Below, piece after piece: positions 9,229 to 17,768 of a stretch of DNA of 64,000 bases. Every line of letters begins with the position of its first letter. The stretch's first letter is position 1. The position numbers were made by a program, and so were the translations under genes. The notes beneath the pieces are model-generated. The model was not told the origin of the DNA, ran no database searches, and saw only the letters and a list, made by a program, of their open reading frames with translations. Source of the stretch: Chryseobacterium sp. 52 (lineage in GTDB: Bacteria > Bacteroidota > Bacteroidia > Flavobacteriales > Weeksellaceae). The stretch is from contig NZ_PEEX01000001.1 in the NCBI RefSeq assembly GCF_002754245.1, positions 4,940,001-5,004,000 of the forward strand, given 5' to 3'.

Positions 9229-9888
9229 ATGAAAAAAGCCTTTGAATTCCTTAAGCAACTACAGAAAAATAACAATCGGGAATGGTTTGCTCAGCACAAA
9301 CCGGAATATGAATCGATTGTGAAAGAAAACAAAGTTTTTTTTAATCATATCTATACTGAACTTCAGGAACACGATCATTTGAAAGGAATCCATATTTTCA
9401 GGATTCACAAAGACGTTCGTTTTTCCAAAGATAAAACTCCTTATAAAAACAATTTCGGAGTTGGCTATTCCCGTTCAAAACCGATGTTAAGAGGAGGATA
9501 TTATATCCATCTGGAACCCAATAACAGTTTTGTGGGTGGTGGATTCTGGGGTCCTGATGCCAAAGATTTACTCCGCGTCCGTAAAGAATTTGAACTTAAT
9601 ACCACAGAGATCGAAAAGATTACATCTGACAAAACGTTCATCAAATACTTCGGAGAAATAGAAGGTGATGCTGTAAAAACGGCTCCGAGAGGTTTTGATA
9701 AAAGCCATCCTGCCATAGATTTAATCAGAAAAAAACAATATGTTGTGATGCGGAAATTTACGGATAAGGAAGTTTTATCTGACAGTTTTCAAAAGGAAGC
9801 CGTTTTAACCCTATTAGCGATGCGCCCATTTTTTAATTATATGAGTGAAGTGCTCACGACGGATTTAAATGGGGAACCTTTGTTTTAA
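9229..9888 (+). CDS. DUF2461 (TIGR02453) family protein
   Basis: The protein has 219 residues, the usual family length. The family's conserved patches are present: FEFLKQLQKNNNREWF at the N-terminus, FRIHKDVRFSKDKTPYKNN near residue 65, and YYIHLEPNNSFVGGGFW. No enzyme activity is established for the family, although the conserved Arg, Lys and Asp residues suggest one. The gene begins 4 nt after the GDYXXLXY gene and is followed by a terminator, so it is the last gene of the operon that starts at 6733. Confidence 0.88.
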   Translation: MKKAFEFLKQLQKNNNREWFAQHKPEYESIVKENKVFFNHIYTELQEHDHLKGIHIFRIHKDVRFSKDKTPYKNNFGVGYSRSKPMLRGGYYIHLEPNNSFVGGGFWGPDAKDLLRVRKEFELNTTEIEKITSDKTFIKYFGEIEGDAVKTAPRGFDKSHPAIDLIRKKQYVVMRKFTDKEVLSDSFQKEAVLTLLAMRPFFNYMSEVLTTDLNGEPLF

Positions 9889-9908
9889 ATTTAAAAATAC
9901 ATCATATC

Positions 9909-9938
9909 AAAGCTGTTTTAAAAATAGAACGGCTTTTT
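9909..9938 (+). terminator. Rho-independent terminator ending the DUF2157 operon
   Basis: AAAGCTGTTTT pairs with AGAACGGCTTT through several G-U pairs, and a T6 run follows. It lies 20 nt past the DUF2461 stop codon. Confidence 0.65.
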
Positions 9939-9968
9939 TATTATATTTACTCTCCTTAAAATTCATCC

Positions 9969-10343
9969 ATGAATGTAACATTTGACACCATCATCCTGTA
10001 TGTTAAAAACGTTGAATTGCTTAAAAATTTCTATGTTGAAAACTTTCATTTACAAGTGATGGAAGAAGACGCTGTATGGGTTCTGCTGAATGCCGGAAAC
10101 GTCAATATTGGTCTTCACAAAATTGGTGATGAGTATCTTGAAAAAATAAAGGCTGGTCATACCTTCGATAACAATACAAAACTCGTTTTTAATATTGATG
10201 TTGATATAGAATCAGCTAGGAACGAGTTTCTGTCAAAAAATATTCAGATGAGAGAAGTCAAAACATTTGATCACTATGATTTCTGGTTGTGTGACGGAAC
10301 AGATCCGGAAGGAAATGTATTTCAGTTGAAAAGTAAAAAATAG
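9969..10343 (+). CDS. VOC family (glyoxalase/bleomycin-resistance fold) protein
   Basis: A single 124-residue protein made of two beta-alpha-beta-beta-beta units typical of the vicinal oxygen chelate fold: TIILYVKNVELLKNFYVENF at the start and a closing DGTDPEGNVFQLKS. The second unit has FDHYDFWLCDGTDPEGN, the common end of VOC proteins. Metal ligands are not obvious, so the substrate cannot be named. It lies between a terminator and a stretch of gene debris and is probably transcribed alone. A weak -7 candidate (TATATTTA) sits about 20 nt before the start. Confidence 0.8.
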   Translation: MNVTFDTIILYVKNVELLKNFYVENFHLQVMEEDAVWVLLNAGNVNIGLHKIGDEYLEKIKAGHTFDNNTKLVFNIDVDIESARNEFLSKNIQMREVKTFDHYDFWLCDGTDPEGNVFQLKSKK

Positions 10344-10429
10344 ACCTAAGCTACTGCCAGCGGGATAACCTTACCCTAGAAATATTAACAGAATACGAAG
10401 TTTTTTTATTATTAGAATAAGATTATACC

Positions 10430-10483
10430 ATGAAACTCAGAATATTAATTTTTCTTTTCACCTTCTCACTCATTAAAATTTAA
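10430..10483 (+). pseudogene. Remnant of a signal-peptide-encoding gene start
   Basis: An ATG opens a 17-codon frame whose product is a perfect signal-peptide front end (MKLRILIFLFTFSLIKI) and then stops. A plausible reading is a secreted-protein gene of which only the first codons remain. It could also be chance. It lies just before another signal-peptide gene at 10528. Confidence 0.35.
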
Positions 10484-10527
10484 AGCTTTTAGAATGGAAA
10501 AAATATTGATTCAATAAATATTTATTT

Positions 10528-11199
10528 ATGAAAGGAGCATTAATCACGGTCGTTTTATTTTTCTCAATACATCTGGCTTTCAGTCAAAAATGCAGTTGCT
10601 CAAAAAATCCGGAATTAAAAAACGTAATTTCCTGTGAGGCTACTCAGTTTGAAAACGGAGCAAAAATATATTGGGATTATGACTGCAATTCATCCTGGAT
10701 CACTTTTCAAAATGGAAAAATCAGAAAGAAAATATTTACACTGGAAAAAGAATTTATTGAATTCACAGGAAGGTTAGGTTACAGAAGCTGGACAGAATAT
10801 AAAAATTCATTTCTGGTTGAAAATTCAGTTGTTTCCGGCTGCTGCCAACCAGGAGAATATATTCTGTACAACAAAAACAATGGGGAAAAGATAATAGAGC
10901 TTGGAACTATTATTTCTATTAATCATGATGGAAATAATCCTTATACAATAACTTTAAAAACAGATAATAAGTTATTATATACCGATCTTAACAATAACAA
11001 GTCATACGCTATTAAAATACCCAAAAACAAGATTGAAAGTACCTTAAAAAACACCAATGTACTATATCCAGAAAACTTATTTGAAAATATTGAAATCAAA
11101 AACGGGTTGCTATCAATACACTTAAGATATAAAGAATCAAAACAATCTAACTGGAAAGTGGAAGTAATTAAACTTGATATAAAAAAACATTCAAGATAA
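10528..11199 (+). CDS. Unrecognised secreted protein with Cys-rich N-terminal half
   Basis: The protein has 223 residues with a clear signal peptide (cleavage after about residue 19, FSQ). The mature part begins KCSCSK and has further cysteines near residues 36, 53 and 112-113 (GCC), so disulfides are likely. A beta-rich second half (ISINHDGNNPYTITLKTDN) follows. I do not recognise a family. It lies between two gene remnants, in a part of the window that looks like an eroding accessory region. Confidence 0.65.
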   Translation: MKGALITVVLFFSIHLAFSQKCSCSKNPELKNVISCEATQFENGAKIYWDYDCNSSWITFQNGKIRKKIFTLEKEFIEFTGRLGYRSWTEYKNSFLVENSVVSGCCQPGEYILYNKNNGEKIIELGTIISINHDGNNPYTITLKTDNKLLYTDLNNNKSYAIKIPKNKIESTLKNTNVLYPENLFENIEIKNGLLSIHLRYKESKQSNWKVEVIKLDIKKHSR

Positions 11200-11254
11200 A
11201 GTTTTAAAAATGTAATAACCAGAGGTATGAAATTGTTTTAAAATAAACATAGCC

Positions 11255-11515
11255 ATGAAAATCTACCCTGCCCTTTGCTTCTTATCTTCATAACCATTTT
11301 CTGTAATGCACAGAAAAGACCGTCACAGGAATTGATAAAGATCCGGAAAGAATTAACAGATAAACTAACAGCAATCAGCAAGAATGCAAGTTTCAATGGA
11401 TTTGGAGTTGTACTGGTGAATGATCAGGATATTTTATAAAGCCGGATGCAATGAGCAGATCCAAGAAATAAATTTTTCATTTCAAATAAACCGGAAAAAC
11501 AATACCTTTACATAA
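11255..11515 (+). pseudogene. Decayed start of a serine hydrolase-like secreted protein
   Basis: The ATG at 11255 reads 12 codons and stops at 11291. The neighbouring frame, from about 11269 to 11439, reads on as a signal peptide end (FITIFCNAQ) followed by KIRKELTDKLTAI and FNGFGVVLVNDQDIL. This resembles the N-terminus of beta-lactamase-fold serine hydrolases. It stops exactly where a 2-nt deletion would break a DILYKAG reading, and a third frame continues to 11515. Two frameshifts plus truncation make it a pseudogene. An intact relative of the same fold lies at 14716. Confidence 0.55.
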
Positions 11516-11543
11516 ATTAATCCATTGAAAATCAGCCCTAAAA

Positions 11544-12377
11544 ATGACTACCCTGCACATTTATCATTTTTTTAAAGACCGGCAGAAATTGTTTCCTTTT
11601 CTTGTCAGCTGTCTGATGGTACTGGTTGCAGCAAATATCTTTTTAGACTATCTGTTTACGCTATGGCAGAGCAGTGCTTTTTATTTTTCAGAGTCCCTTC
11701 TTTTCAGCTCTTTCTGGATTTTGTTTGCCCCTATAGTCTCTGCTCAGTTACATTTCATTAAGAAAATAAGAAAACTTACAACCGGATTACTCATCATAAG
11801 TTTAGCCGTTTTAATTCATTTGACAGTTTATCCTGCATTGGTTTGGCTGCTGTCAAAAACATTTTATGATCACACCTTTCCATATTGGCAGACCTTCAAT
11901 TTCGGACTGTCTGCTTACCTCATCAAATCGGCTATTGTGTATACTTTTTCGTTTACCGTATTGACCATTTTAAAGAATAAAACCCGGCAATCACCGCCAG
12001 TCGCTGAAGAAATAAGAGAGCAGAATATGATCACCTCTATGATTCTTTCGGACAGCAATTATAAAAAAATCATCGTGGAAGTGAGTGATATCTATTATTT
12101 TTCAGCAAATTCTCCTTACATCAATGTGCATCATCAGTCAAAAAAATATCTTCATAACGAAACATTAAAATCATTGGAAACGCAACTGGACAGCAACCGG
12201 TTTGTCCGGATACACAAATCCCATATCGTAAATATTGATAAGATTATTGCTTATCAATCCAGACAGAACGGTGACTACGACATCACCCTTTCCGACCAAA
12301 GTGTTTTGAGACTGAGCCGTAACTATGCAAAAGACTTCAGGTCAAAATTTGACTGCCTTCATCTTACATCAAAATAA
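11544..12377 (+). CDS. Membrane LytTR-type transcriptional regulator
   Basis: Four membrane helices (about residues 19-34, 52-70, 82-103 and 123-143) precede a linker and a LytTR DNA-binding domain from about residue 165. The domain reads KIIVEVSDIYYFSANSPYIN, then LETQLDSNRFVRIHKSHIVN and SDQSVLRLSRNY. Such membrane LytTR proteins have no receiver domain and act as one-component regulators. The gene precedes a dioxygenase-like lipoprotein gene at 12448 on the same strand (70 nt apart), which is its most likely target or partner. Confidence 0.88.
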   Translation: MTTLHIYHFFKDRQKLFPFLVSCLMVLVAANIFLDYLFTLWQSSAFYFSESLLFSSFWILFAPIVSAQLHFIKKIRKLTTGLLIISLAVLIHLTVYPALVWLLSKTFYDHTFPYWQTFNFGLSAYLIKSAIVYTFSFTVLTILKNKTRQSPPVAEEIREQNMITSMILSDSNYKKIIVEVSDIYYFSANSPYINVHHQSKKYLHNETLKSLETQLDSNRFVRIHKSHIVNIDKIIAYQSRQNGDYDITLSDQSVLRLSRNYAKDFRSKFDCLHLTSK

Positions 12378-12447
12378 ACTCGGCTTGCCACATTAAATTT
12401 GAATATCAGAGGTTTACATGATAAACTTTGCAGAAAAGTTGAATCAT

Positions 12448-13635
12448 ATGAAAACATTGATTTTTTACATTATTATGCTGATTCCATGTCTGGTATTTAT
12501 AGACTGCAGCGGGCAGAATCAGGAAAAAAAAGTAAACAATACCGCAACGGGTGGAGATTGCGACGGTTGTGAGCTTATGTACATCGGAATGCCGGAAAAA
12601 ATTCATTCTGTAGATACAAGTCCCGGCTGGAATGAAAAGGGGCAAAAATTAATAGTCTCCGGAACCGTCTTTCAGCTGGACGGAAAAACACCTGCAGCCG
12701 ATGTTATTATCTATTACTGGCAAACAGATCGTAAAGGGTACTACTCGCCTGCAAAAAACATGGACAGTCAAACTAAACGTCATGGACATATCCGCGGCTG
12801 GGTAAGAACAGATGCAGAAGGCAGATATACCATTAAAACAATCCGTCCGGCCCCATATCCCGGCCAGGATCTTCCCGCCCATATTCATTTGTCTATCAAG
12901 GAACCTGATGTTACTCCTGAATATTACACTGATGAAATCAATTTTGACGATGATCAGCTTCTTATTCCTTATTTAAAAAAACATCCTCAGGAAAACCGTG
13001 GTGGAAGCGGTGTTGTAAGAGTACTGATCAAGGACAGTCTTCAAATTGCAGAACACAATATTATTCTTGGTCTTCATATTCCTGATTATCCTAAAAAAAT
13101 GCTCAAGTCCGTTCAATCCGGACTGAATATCGGTGAAGACCAACCTTCATTTACGCCTTTTCATGCTTATGGTCCCGATAAAGGAAGCAGAACCTGCCCT
13201 GTCTGCAAATACGGAAGGTACCATGGAATACTTTACTTTTCGGGTGATAATACGGACTGGGCAGAAATAAAAAAATGGCTTACATTCTTAGATCAGGAAA
13301 GCATCAAAAGGGAGAACTATTTAAAGGTTTATTTTATCTGTAAAGCCGGAAGTTCAGCTAATCAAAATAAAATATTGGCACAATTGGGAGCCGGACTTGG
13401 TCTAAAAAAAACAGCTCTGTGCGTTGTTCCGTCATTCTCTGACAGAGAAACTGAAGTTTATTTAAACAAAATCAATCCGGAGGTTAAGAATACATTCGTG
13501 ATCTACAGACACCGAAATATTGTTGATAAATATATTGACTTAGATCCTACAGCCAAAAATTTCGAACTGATTTCCAAAGCTCTGGACAGAACCCGGGGAG
13601 ATTATTTTGAACTGCCTGCTATTCCCTATCAATAG
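12448..13635 (+). CDS. Intradiol dioxygenase-like lipoprotein fused to a thioredoxin-like domain
   Basis: The chosen ATG (12448) gives a 395-residue protein with a lipoprotein-like signal (LVFIDC, Cys20). An in-frame ATG at 12418 would put ten charged residues before it. Residues about 60-210 match the intradiol ring-cleavage dioxygenase fold: GTVFQLDGKTPAADVIIYYW, GYYSP, RGWVRTDAEGRYTIKTIRP, then PAHIHLSI. Residues about 240-385 look like a thioredoxin-fold domain, with TCPVCKYGRYHG containing a CPVC pair, WAEIKKWLTFL and NTFVIYRHRNIVDKY. The combination suggests an envelope redox protein rather than an aromatic-ring enzyme. Conservation of all four iron ligands is unclear. Confidence 0.75.
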   Translation: MKTLIFYIIMLIPCLVFIDCSGQNQEKKVNNTATGGDCDGCELMYIGMPEKIHSVDTSPGWNEKGQKLIVSGTVFQLDGKTPAADVIIYYWQTDRKGYYSPAKNMDSQTKRHGHIRGWVRTDAEGRYTIKTIRPAPYPGQDLPAHIHLSIKEPDVTPEYYTDEINFDDDQLLIPYLKKHPQENRGGSGVVRVLIKDSLQIAEHNIILGLHIPDYPKKMLKSVQSGLNIGEDQPSFTPFHAYGPDKGSRTCPVCKYGRYHGILYFSGDNTDWAEIKKWLTFLDQESIKRENYLKVYFICKAGSSANQNKILAQLGAGLGLKKTALCVVPSFSDRETEVYLNKINPEVKNTFVIYRHRNIVDKYIDLDPTAKNFELISKALDRTRGDYFELPAIPYQ

Positions 13636-13721
13636 CTGCGGGATATTTTTTATTTTATTAAACAATTCATATTTTATTTATTTTTATCTCACCAAAATCA
13701 TTAAACGAAATATGAATTATC

Positions 13722-14240
13722 ATGAATTTAAAAAGATTAATCAGTCACAGTGTTCAGTACAATAATTGGGTAGTCAATAAATATATTGACTGGCTTTCAA
13801 CAAAGTCTGATGAACAGCTTAACCGGGAAGTTATTTCAAGTTTTCCAACAATTTTAGCAACCTTGCACCACATCTGGCAGACTCAGGAATACTGGTGGGG
13901 ATATATTGCAGAAAATACGGATTTCGATTTTGCTGAAATTTCTGCTGCAGTCACTAAAGAAGAGATTTTCAATGGCATAAAAAGCAACTCCCAAAAGCTC
14001 ATGAATTACGTAGAAAGTTTATCAGAAGAGGACTTAACAAAAAATGTAAAAATAGAGTCTCCATGGTTTCAGTGTGACTTTTCAAAGTATGAGTATATCC
14101 AGCATATCATCATGCACGGAACTTACCACAGGGGACAGATGGTAACAATGGGACGAAACGTCGGGATAACCGATGCCCCTATGACAGATTATAACTTCTG
14201 GAATGTTTATAAAGATTCAGAAGCTACGTCTGAGGCATAA
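13722..14240 (+). CDS. DinB/YfiT-like four-helix bundle protein
   Basis: This 172-residue protein is of the DinB superfamily, not DNA polymerase IV. The metal-site histidines appear in ATLHHIWQTQEYWW (about residue 50) and in HIIMHGTYHRGQ (about residues 128-137), the classical triad arrangement. Members are often metal-dependent thiol transferases or damage- and stress-associated proteins of unknown substrate. The arr gene starts 35 nt downstream, so the two may share a transcript. Confidence 0.88.
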   Translation: MNLKRLISHSVQYNNWVVNKYIDWLSTKSDEQLNREVISSFPTILATLHHIWQTQEYWWGYIAENTDFDFAEISAAVTKEEIFNGIKSNSQKLMNYVESLSEEDLTKNVKIESPWFQCDFSKYEYIQHIIMHGTYHRGQMVTMGRNVGITDAPMTDYNFWNVYKDSEATSEA

Positions 14241-14275
14241 CGATCCTGTATTCTTACCTGATAAAATATAAAACA

Positions 14276-14692
14276 ATGATTTCAAACACTTCTCAAGAAA
14301 CTCCAATTTACTATCACGGTACCAAAGCAGATCTCAAAGCAGGAGATCTCATTGAAGTTGGATTCACTTCAAACTACGGGACCAAGAGAAAAGCAAAATA
14401 CATTTATCTTTCTGCCACTTTGGAAGCGGCAACCTGGGGTGCAGAGCTTGCTTTCGGCGAGGGAAAAGAAAGAATTTATATAGTGGAACCAACTGGTCCT
14501 ATTGAAGATGATCCGAATTTAACGGATAAAAAGTTTCCGGGTAATCCGACAAAATCTTACCGTTCCCAACATCCTTTTAAAGTAATTGGAGAAGTTATGG
14601 AATGGCAGGGACACTCACCGGAACAGCTCAAAATTATGAAAGATCACCTTGAAAAACTGAAGCAACAGGGTATTGAAGCCATTGAAGATTAA
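14276..14692 (+). CDS. arr: Rifamycin ADP-ribosyltransferase
   Basis: The protein has 138 residues, the normal size of Arr. The motifs are nearly the family consensus: YYHGTKADLKAGDLIE at the N-terminus, YLSATLEAATWGAELAFGEG in the middle, IYIVEPTGPIEDDPNLTDKK, then GNPTKSYRSQ and GHSPEQLKIMKDHLE. Arr uses NAD+ to ADP-ribosylate the C23 hydroxyl of rifampicin and so inactivates it. The catalytic His of the YYHGT motif and the conserved Asp region (EDDPNLTDKKFPGNP) are intact. It stands between a DinB-like gene and a beta-lactamase-fold hydrolase, without mobile-element genes nearby. Confidence 0.93.
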   Translation: MISNTSQETPIYYHGTKADLKAGDLIEVGFTSNYGTKRKAKYIYLSATLEAATWGAELAFGEGKERIYIVEPTGPIEDDPNLTDKKFPGNPTKSYRSQHPFKVIGEVMEWQGHSPEQLKIMKDHLEKLKQQGIEAIED

Positions 14693-14715
14693 TTTTTAAT
14701 ATTATCGGAACACTT

Positions 14716-15780
14716 ATGAAAATTGCAGGTAGAATTTTAATATTGCTTACTTCATTCTTATTTTTTCAAAAAATATTTTCTCAGGACATTCATTCTGAAA
14801 AAATTGACAGCTACATCAATTATATTAAAAAAAACAATCTGGATATCGGCTCCATTTCTATTTTCCGACATGGAAAAGAAGTGTATTTTAATTCTTTTGG
14901 AAAAATTGAAAATCAAAAATTTCATAATAGTACAGCATATCAGGTTGGATCAATAACAAAATTATTTACAGCAGTATTGATATTTAAACTGATAGAAGAG
15001 AATAAAATTTCACTCAATGACAAATTAAGCAGGTATTTCCCCACAATCAAAAATTCTGACAATATCACGATTAAAAACTTACTTGAACATTCAAGCGGCT
15101 TAAATAACTATGTGAAAAAAAATGAAAAAATCATCTGGCTTAAAGAACCCAGAACCGATAGGGAAATTATGGAAGAAATAGTAAATCAAAGGATTTTATT
15201 TTCACCTAATGAAAATGTCTTATATTCCAATTCCGGATACTATTTATTAGGGAAGATTATTGAAAAAGAATTTAATAAAAATTACGGACAGGTTCTGAAA
15301 GATCAGATTACCCAGCCATTTAAGCTTTCTGAAACAAAATCTGCATATGAAAATCCAAAACACATCGCAGGTTCATATATTTTTGATGATCAGACCTGGC
15401 ACACAGCTCAGGATTTTTATTTTAAAAACATTATTGGGGTTGGAGATATCTCTTCCAATACTCAAAACTTAAATACGTTTATCAATGCATTATTCAATCA
15501 TAAAGTTCTGCTAAAAGAAACTATTGATATAATGAAACCTTTTATTGGAAAAGAGACTTATGGAAGAGGATTGATGACGTTTAACTTTCATTCCGTCAAT
15601 TTTTACGGAAATACGGGAGGTACCTATGGAACAAATACCATTCTGCTATTTGATGAACAAACCGAAACATCTATTGCCCTGATCATAAACGGCGAAAGAT
15701 ATCCAAGAAATGAATTCATTAATGATATTGTTGATATTATATACAATAACAACCTAAAATTCCCCGAAAACACCAATTAA
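14716..15780 (+). CDS. Secreted serine hydrolase of the beta-lactamase/penicillin-binding fold
   Basis: The signal peptide ends near residue 22 (FSQ). The catalytic motif SxxK is S79-I-T-K82, the second motif YSN is at residues 170-172, and GNTGGT near residue 296 takes the place of the third (KTG-like) motif. This is the class C beta-lactamase/DD-peptidase/esterase family. Nothing here shows whether it cuts beta-lactams, peptides or esters; most relatives annotated as serine hydrolases do not confer resistance. It starts 23 nt after arr and may be cotranscribed. Confidence 0.85.
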   Translation: MKIAGRILILLTSFLFFQKIFSQDIHSEKIDSYINYIKKNNLDIGSISIFRHGKEVYFNSFGKIENQKFHNSTAYQVGSITKLFTAVLIFKLIEENKISLNDKLSRYFPTIKNSDNITIKNLLEHSSGLNNYVKKNEKIIWLKEPRTDREIMEEIVNQRILFSPNENVLYSNSGYYLLGKIIEKEFNKNYGQVLKDQITQPFKLSETKSAYENPKHIAGSYIFDDQTWHTAQDFYFKNIIGVGDISSNTQNLNTFINALFNHKVLLKETIDIMKPFIGKETYGRGLMTFNFHSVNFYGNTGGTYGTNTILLFDEQTETSIALIINGERYPRNEFINDIVDIIYNNNLKFPENTN

Positions 15781-15796
15781 AAATAAGCATTAAAAA

Positions 15797-16291
15797 ATGA
15801 TAGATTCTGAACTTTGGGAAAAAGAATTAAAAGCAATCTGGGATCAACTGGGAACAATTCCCAATGATGATTTTATTGATACAATAAAAACACACACGGA
15901 TAAAATCTCTGATGGCCTGCCCAACGCCATTGCAGATTTTGAAAAAGCCTGTGCCTATGACTCAACCGGTTTTGAAAAAAATGCGGAACCGCTTTACAGA
16001 TCTGCTTTAAACTTAGGGATTACAGGATTACGCAGACGAAGAGCCAGAATTCAACTGGCAAGTACGTTGCGCAATAATGGAAAAATACATGAAAGTATTG
16101 AGATCCTCAGGGAAGAAAAAGAAAATTATTCTGATGAACTGAATGATGCTGTTAATTCTTTTCTGGCACTCTCCCTTTCTTCCATCAACCAGGATAAAGA
16201 AGCATTATCATTAGTTCTTGCGTCTTTATCAGTACATTTACCCAGATATAATCAATCTGTATATAACTATTCACAGGAGCTTATTAAGTAA
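15797..16291 (+). CDS. Tetratricopeptide-repeat protein
   Basis: The protein has 164 residues, is soluble, and consists mainly of antiparallel helix pairs. Recognisable units are FEKACAYDSTGFEKNAEPLY, then RRRRARIQLASTLRNNGKIHESIEIL and a final NSFLALSLSSINQDKEALSL. This is a common small TPR family of bacteria with an RRRA basic patch. It is likely a protein-binding adaptor. The start lies 16 nt after the serine hydrolase stop codon, suggesting cotranscription. Confidence 0.75.
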   Translation: MIDSELWEKELKAIWDQLGTIPNDDFIDTIKTHTDKISDGLPNAIADFEKACAYDSTGFEKNAEPLYRSALNLGITGLRRRRARIQLASTLRNNGKIHESIEILREEKENYSDELNDAVNSFLALSLSSINQDKEALSLVLASLSVHLPRYNQSVYNYSQELIK

Positions 16292-16329
16292 AAAATAAAA
16301 TTCATTTATCCCATAAAAAACCAAACATA

Positions 16330-16857
16330 TTGAAAACACAGGCATTATCAATAGACAGACTTACCACTGATAGATTAATTCTTATTCCATTTACCACACA
16401 AATCTGCAAAAACATTCTGAATGATGATTTCAGTGACCTGTTGGCTCTGGGATTAAAAAAAGGACAAGGCTGGCCATACCCTGATGTGATAGAAACACTT
16501 CCTAAAATAATCAACAACCTGTCGCAAGTTGAATCCCCTACCGGATTTGAATCCTGGATGATCATTAAAAATCATACTTTTGAGGTAATTGGTGATGGAG
16601 GATTTAAAGGATATCATGCTGAAGAAAAAAGTATTGATGTAGGATATGGAATCACCCGGGAAGAAAGACGTAAAGGCTATGCTGAAGAAGCTGTAACAGA
16701 ATTGATACGATGGGCATTTTCTACAGGAATTGTAAACGAAATTACAGCCCGCTGCTTGTTAGAAAACACCAATTCTATTCATCTTCTGAAAAAACTGAAT
16801 TTCACAGAAAGGAGAAGGGATGATGAAATGATATACTGGTCGTTGCAAAATCGTTAA
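16330..16857 (+). CDS. GNAT family N-acetyltransferase
   Basis: The 175-residue acetyltransferase resembles the RimJ/RimL type. It opens with LTTDRLILIPF and has the acetyl-CoA motif YGITREERRKGYAEEAVTELIRW (R/Q-x-x-G-x-A/G region), followed by ARCLLENTNSIHLLKKLNF near the C-terminus. The start is a TTG at 16330, because no ATG occurs in frame before the conserved N-terminus. The substrate is unknown. Confidence 0.85.
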   Translation: MKTQALSIDRLTTDRLILIPFTTQICKNILNDDFSDLLALGLKKGQGWPYPDVIETLPKIINNLSQVESPTGFESWMIIKNHTFEVIGDGGFKGYHAEEKSIDVGYGITREERRKGYAEEAVTELIRWAFSTGIVNEITARCLLENTNSIHLLKKLNFTERRRDDEMIYWSLQNR

Positions 16858-16945
16858 TCTTAAATAATCAGGATTATTTATATAAAAACAGAAAGAAAGT
16901 CTGGAGTAAAGTCTCACTTTTCAAATATGTTTTTCATCCCATAGA

Positions 16946-16963
16946 TTTTTGTAGTTTCGTTTT
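16946..16963 (+). promoter_or_regulatory. Promoter-like motif TTTTTGTAGTTTCG
   Basis: TTTTTGTAGTTTCGTTTTC ends 24 nt before the DUF2310 gene. It matches the string at 6652 in 13 of its first 14 positions and resembles the one at 25250, which supports a shared promoter element. TAGTTTCG would be the -7 hexamer region. Confidence 0.5.
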
Positions 16964-16986
16964 CTTAAAATAATATAACTAACATC

Positions 16987-17754
16987 ATGTTTATACAGGA
17001 AGTTTCAATCGATATAAATTCAAAAATCAATAAAGATGAGCTTTTTCAGGAATTCAATTTACTTTTATCATTTTACAGAGATAGCGGACAAACTCAAGGA
17101 AGAATAGAAAGTCAATATATTGATAATAATAGAATTGTTTCACTGCCTTATACTCTTGAGAAAAAATCATTAGACAAAAAAAACAATAACATTTATGTAA
17201 ACAATTGGATTAAAAAAATCGAAACATTAAGCAATTCTTTAATTTCAATTAAGACCATTGGAAAAACAATGGAAAATTATAATGGATGCTGTACATGTGA
17301 GAAATCAGATTTTTTTATATTGATGACAAATTATGTGTCCATTGATTCTCCAATAACTTGTGGAAGTTGTAATCAATCAGTTCCATTATACAGATTACCA
17401 CAATATTATGATTTCGGATATATGCCAATATTAAGTTGGGAAACTAATTATCAGTCTTGTGATCGATTGCAAATGAATTGTGAAGTTGGAGAACGTTGGT
17501 CGTTAAATCAAATGCAAGAAATAAATTCTCAATTATCAAAACAGGGAATTGAGATTTGTAAAAAAATTCAAGAACTTACAAAGATTAAAACATTCTATTT
17601 TCTTTATAACTATAAGAAGTATAAAGCAGATCAATCAGACCGCCCATGCCCCGGTTGTGGAAAAAAATGGAATTTGAAAACACCAAATGACTATTTTTAT
17701 GATTTTAAATGTAACAATTGTAATATTATTTCCACTTTCTCTCCAAATTCATAA
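16987..17754 (+). CDS. DUF2310 zinc-ribbon protein
   Basis: The protein has 255 residues, is cytosolic, and carries several Cys pairs: GCCTC near residue 100, CGSC near 124, and a C-terminal zinc ribbon RPCPGCGKKW...CNNCN (about residues 219-246). This matches the DUF2310 family, whose members carry a zinc ribbon and are of unknown function. Its codon use and AT content are like those of the neighbouring zincin gene 15 nt downstream. The two are probably cotranscribed from the motif at 16946. Confidence 0.8.
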   Translation: MFIQEVSIDINSKINKDELFQEFNLLLSFYRDSGQTQGRIESQYIDNNRIVSLPYTLEKKSLDKKNNNIYVNNWIKKIETLSNSLISIKTIGKTMENYNGCCTCEKSDFFILMTNYVSIDSPITCGSCNQSVPLYRLPQYYDFGYMPILSWETNYQSCDRLQMNCEVGERWSLNQMQEINSQLSKQGIEICKKIQELTKIKTFYFLYNYKKYKADQSDRPCPGCGKKWNLKTPNDYFYDFKCNNCNIISTFSPNS

Positions 17755-17768
17755 TCTCCAATAAACTT

